A stretch of 64,000 nucleotides of DNA from Alteromonadaceae bacterium Bs31 (GTDB lineage Bacteria > Pseudomonadota > Gammaproteobacteria > Pseudomonadales > Cellvibrionaceae), in NCBI GenBank assembly GCA_900177435.1, contig FXAI01000009.1, positions 124,001 through 188,000 of the forward strand. Reading direction: 5' to 3'. A program made the position numbers and the translations under genes. Positions 62,201-64,000 of this stretch are shown piece by piece; within the stretch, counting starts at the first letter, position 1; the number at the start of each line of letters is the position of its first letter. Under the pieces are notes generated by a model. It was not told where the DNA came from, ran no database searches, and was given only the letters and a program-made list of their open reading frames with translations.

Positions 62201-63922
62201 ATGATTGAATCAGAAGAACTGCTAGCGCCTGAAAGCAGCGATAAAAACGAAAAAGCTGTAGTGCGCCTGGCAAAAAAAACGGTGCAACCTTCTAACCCTG
62301 TGGCAGATTTATCCGTGCTGGTCTTTTTACATGGATGGGGCTGTGACAGTCGTATTTGGAATGAATTTCTTCCCACCTTGCTCGAAGCCATTGGTGATGT
62401 GCGGGAGATGGTTTTTATTGACCTGCCAGGCTTCGGCTTTAATTCCGATATCGTGGCCGAAGATAGCGAATCTTTACTGCTCCACTTGTCCAGACAACTA
62501 CCCGCTAACACCACGCTGATAGGCTGGTCCCTCGGCGGCATGATTGCCACGCAACTGGCGAGTCGCCACCCGGATAAAGTAGGGCGTCTCATTACCATCG
62601 CCTCTAATCCGCGTTTTGTTAAAGACGATATGGATCCTCTCAGTACCAAAAAAGCCTGGAAGCACGCAATGGAACGGCAAACATTCGAAGAGTTTTGCAT
62701 GAGCTTTGAGGACAATGCTGTTGATGCGATGAAAAAATTTATTGCCTTGCAATCTATGGGCGATAGCGACCGCCGTTTAGTCTCTGATGCCTTGCAAGAT
62801 TACCGCGACTTTGAAAACAAAGAGGACGCCCAAAGCTGGTTAGAGGCGCTGCAATACCTTGATCAAATTGATAACCGCACGGCCTTGCGAAATATAGCGC
62901 AACCTGGCTTACATATATTTGGCAAAGGCGATGCTCTGGTGCCCGACGGTGCCAGCCGAATGGTTCAGCGCCTTGCCCCCAGTCACTGGGTGGAAGTTAT
63001 CACCGGTGCCGGCCACGCGCCACATGTGAGTCACGCTCGAAAAGTTGCCGCTGCTATTAATTCATTTTTACAGCACCAGCCATCGCGTTTGAGCCAGCGT
63101 AAAAAGCGAATTGCTAATTCATTTAGCAGCGCAGCTAAAAACTACGATACACAAGCGCGGCTGCAGAAGCGTGTGGTGGATTCCCTTGTTACATTTAGCC
63201 TGGGTGCTCAGGAGGAAGTTGGGCAAACCGTGTTGGATCTGGGCTGCGGAACAGGCTATTGCATAAAAACGCTGCTTCAGCATTTTCCAGAAATTATTCA
63301 ACCTGCAGGCCGCTTGCATGCGCTCGACATTGCAGAGGGCATGCTTGAAGAAGCCCAGCAGAAATTTGAAGACGAAGGTATCTCAGACCAGATTCAATGG
63401 CACCTTGGTGATATGGAGTCGCTACCTTTTGTGGATGATACTTTCGAAGGCTGTATTTCCAGTTTAACCGTACAGTGGAGTGAAAACCCGCAGCAACTTT
63501 TTAGCGAAATGTATCGCGCGCTGAAACCTGGCGGTTGGTTTGCCTTTTCGACTCTGGGCCCGGAGACTCTGTTTGAACTCCGTTCTGCCTGGCAAGAGCT
63601 TGACGAGTTTGCACATGTTAACCAATTTATGCAGTTGGAAAGCATAAAAGAAATTGCCGAACAAGTTGGTTTTAATATAGTCGCTTATAAATCTGAAACA
63701 CCTGTGTTGTATTACCACGATGTAACGCATTTGATGCGGGAGCTGAAAGGCATTGGCGCGCATACTGTAAACGACGGTAGGCAGCAGGGTTTAATGGGCC
63801 GCAGAACCTTTGCCAAGTTGGAGCAGGCCTACAATGCCTGGCTCGACCCGGATCGGGGTTTACCTGCAAGGTATGAGGTATATTATATTTACCTGAAAAA
63901 GCCGGGTTTAGCCGACAGCTAA
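62201..63922 (+). CDS. bioHC: BioH-BioC fusion: pimeloyl-ACP methyl ester esterase fused to malonyl-ACP O-methyltransferase
   Basis: A 573-residue bifunctional protein. Residues about 35-290 are the BioH alpha/beta hydrolase: FLHGWGCDSRIWNEF (oxyanion), nucleophile Ser110 in GWSLGG, Asp244 in GKGDALVPDG and His272 in GAGHAPHVSH. Residues about 303-570 are BioC, starting RIANSFSSAAKNYDTQARLQ with the SAM motif VLDLGCGTGYC (344-354), LDIAEGML and GWFAFSTLGPETLFELRSAWQELD. BioC masks malonyl-ACP with a methyl ester so fatty-acid synthase can build pimeloyl-ACP, and BioH removes the methyl group at the end. Both active sites look intact. The gene follows bioF by 4 nt with an AGGA ribosome-binding site. 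Confidence 0.95.
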   Translation: MIESEELLAPESSDKNEKAVVRLAKKTVQPSNPVADLSVLVFLHGWGCDSRIWNEFLPTLLEAIGDVREMVFIDLPGFGFNSDIVAEDSESLLLHLSRQLPANTTLIGWSLGGMIATQLASRHPDKVGRLITIASNPRFVKDDMDPLSTKKAWKHAMERQTFEEFCMSFEDNAVDAMKKFIALQSMGDSDRRLVSDALQDYRDFENKEDAQSWLEALQYLDQIDNRTALRNIAQPGLHIFGKGDALVPDGASRMVQRLAPSHWVEVITGAGHAPHVSHARKVAAAINSFLQHQPSRLSQRKKRIANSFSSAAKNYDTQARLQKRVVDSLVTFSLGAQEEVGQTVLDLGCGTGYCIKTLLQHFPEIIQPAGRLHALDIAEGMLEEAQQKFEDEGISDQIQWHLGDMESLPFVDDTFEGCISSLTVQWSENPQQLFSEMYRALKPGGWFAFSTLGPETLFELRSAWQELDEFAHVNQFMQLESIKEIAEQVGFNIVAYKSETPVLYYHDVTHLMRELKGIGAHTVNDGRQQGLMGRRTFAKLEQAYNAWLDPDRGLPARYEVYYIYLKKPGLADS

Positions 63923-63951
63923 AAGAGTAAACAGCGCTACAGCATGTAAAA

Positions 63952-63978
63952 AACCACTCTTTTGAGTGGTTTTTTTTG
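63952..63978 (+). terminator. Rho-independent terminator closing the bio operon
   Basis: The stem AACCACTC / GAGTGGTT with loop TTTT is followed by a run of T residues, 30 nt after the bioHC stop. The operon therefore ends here, without bioD. The remaining bases to 64000 show nothing. Confidence 0.92.
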
Positions 63979-64000
63979 AGGTTTACTCAATGTTTTTTCG

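Noticed and set aside
63394-63763. Antisense frames in the BioC half of the fusion
   Set aside because: Shadows of the coding strand with no start signals.

Overview
The window looks like a chromosome segment of a marine, polysaccharide-degrading gammaproteobacterium of the Cellvibrionaceae type (Saccharophagus/Teredinibacter-like). The reasons are a pectate lyase with a long polyserine linker, GH44 and GH3 glycosidases beside a TonB-dependent receptor, a GlyGly-CTERM-like tail, a dnaG-rpoD block, FimV and SrkA homologues, and a fused BioH-BioC protein. This placement is inferred from gene content and protein similarity recalled from memory, not from a database search.

Layout. 1-7149: start of hrpB (runs off the left edge), an MscS-type channel, an SOS-controlled yebG with a clear LexA box, a beta-helix lipoprotein and a stand-alone EF-G. 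7585-15404: small conserved proteins, a DesK/DesR-like two-component pair with a TPR protein, then a Ser/Thr kinase facing a CsgG-like lipoprotein, and an acetyltransferase. 15589-25107: a carbohydrate block (GH44, galM, GH3, TonB-dependent receptor, SGNH lipoprotein) whose promoters share a short motif. 25157-28830: a four-gene carbamoyltransferase / DUF5989 / SxtJ / SGNH module. 29403-34008: SDR, LysR, the glutathione-dependent formaldehyde detoxification pair and an NTF2-like lipoprotein. 34009-35673: a repeat-rich gap before the pectate lyase. 37640-38248: a TonB-domain protein.

38961-46771 is the most unusual part. A tRNA gene with anticodon CAU (probably tRNA-Ile2) is cut in its T-loop. 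Its 3' 26 nt with a terminator lie at 38961-38986, and its 5' 57 nt with a promoter lie at 46715-46771. The two pieces overlap by 6 nt (GAACTG) and rebuild an exact 77-nt tRNA. Between them sits a 7.7-kb AT-rich island with imperfect inverted ends (TTATGWAGGG). The island carries a Dcm/M.EcoRII-like cytosine methyltransferase facing a tight four-gene operon: a MORC-like GHKL ATPase, an HNH endonuclease, an SNF2 helicase and a free-standing EcoRII-N-type DNA-recognition domain. It also carries a complete replacement copy of the same tRNA, interrupted after U36 of the anticodon by a 238-nt group I (IC3-like) intron. No integrase or transposase is visible.

46911-64000: mtfA, rpoD, dnaG, a GST, a FimV-like protein, gnd, YjbR, srkA, a degenerate GGDEF protein, comF, and the biotin operon bioB-bioF-bioH/bioC under a BirA-type operator, closed by a strong terminator at the right edge.

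How parts work together. The carbohydrate block would take up and trim beta-glucan or xyloglucan oligosaccharides. The bio operon supplies the early malonyl-methyl-ester steps and the KAPA and biotin synthase steps, with bioA and bioD elsewhere. The island reads as a methylation-guided restriction/defence system that has broken, and itself replaced, a probably essential host tRNA.
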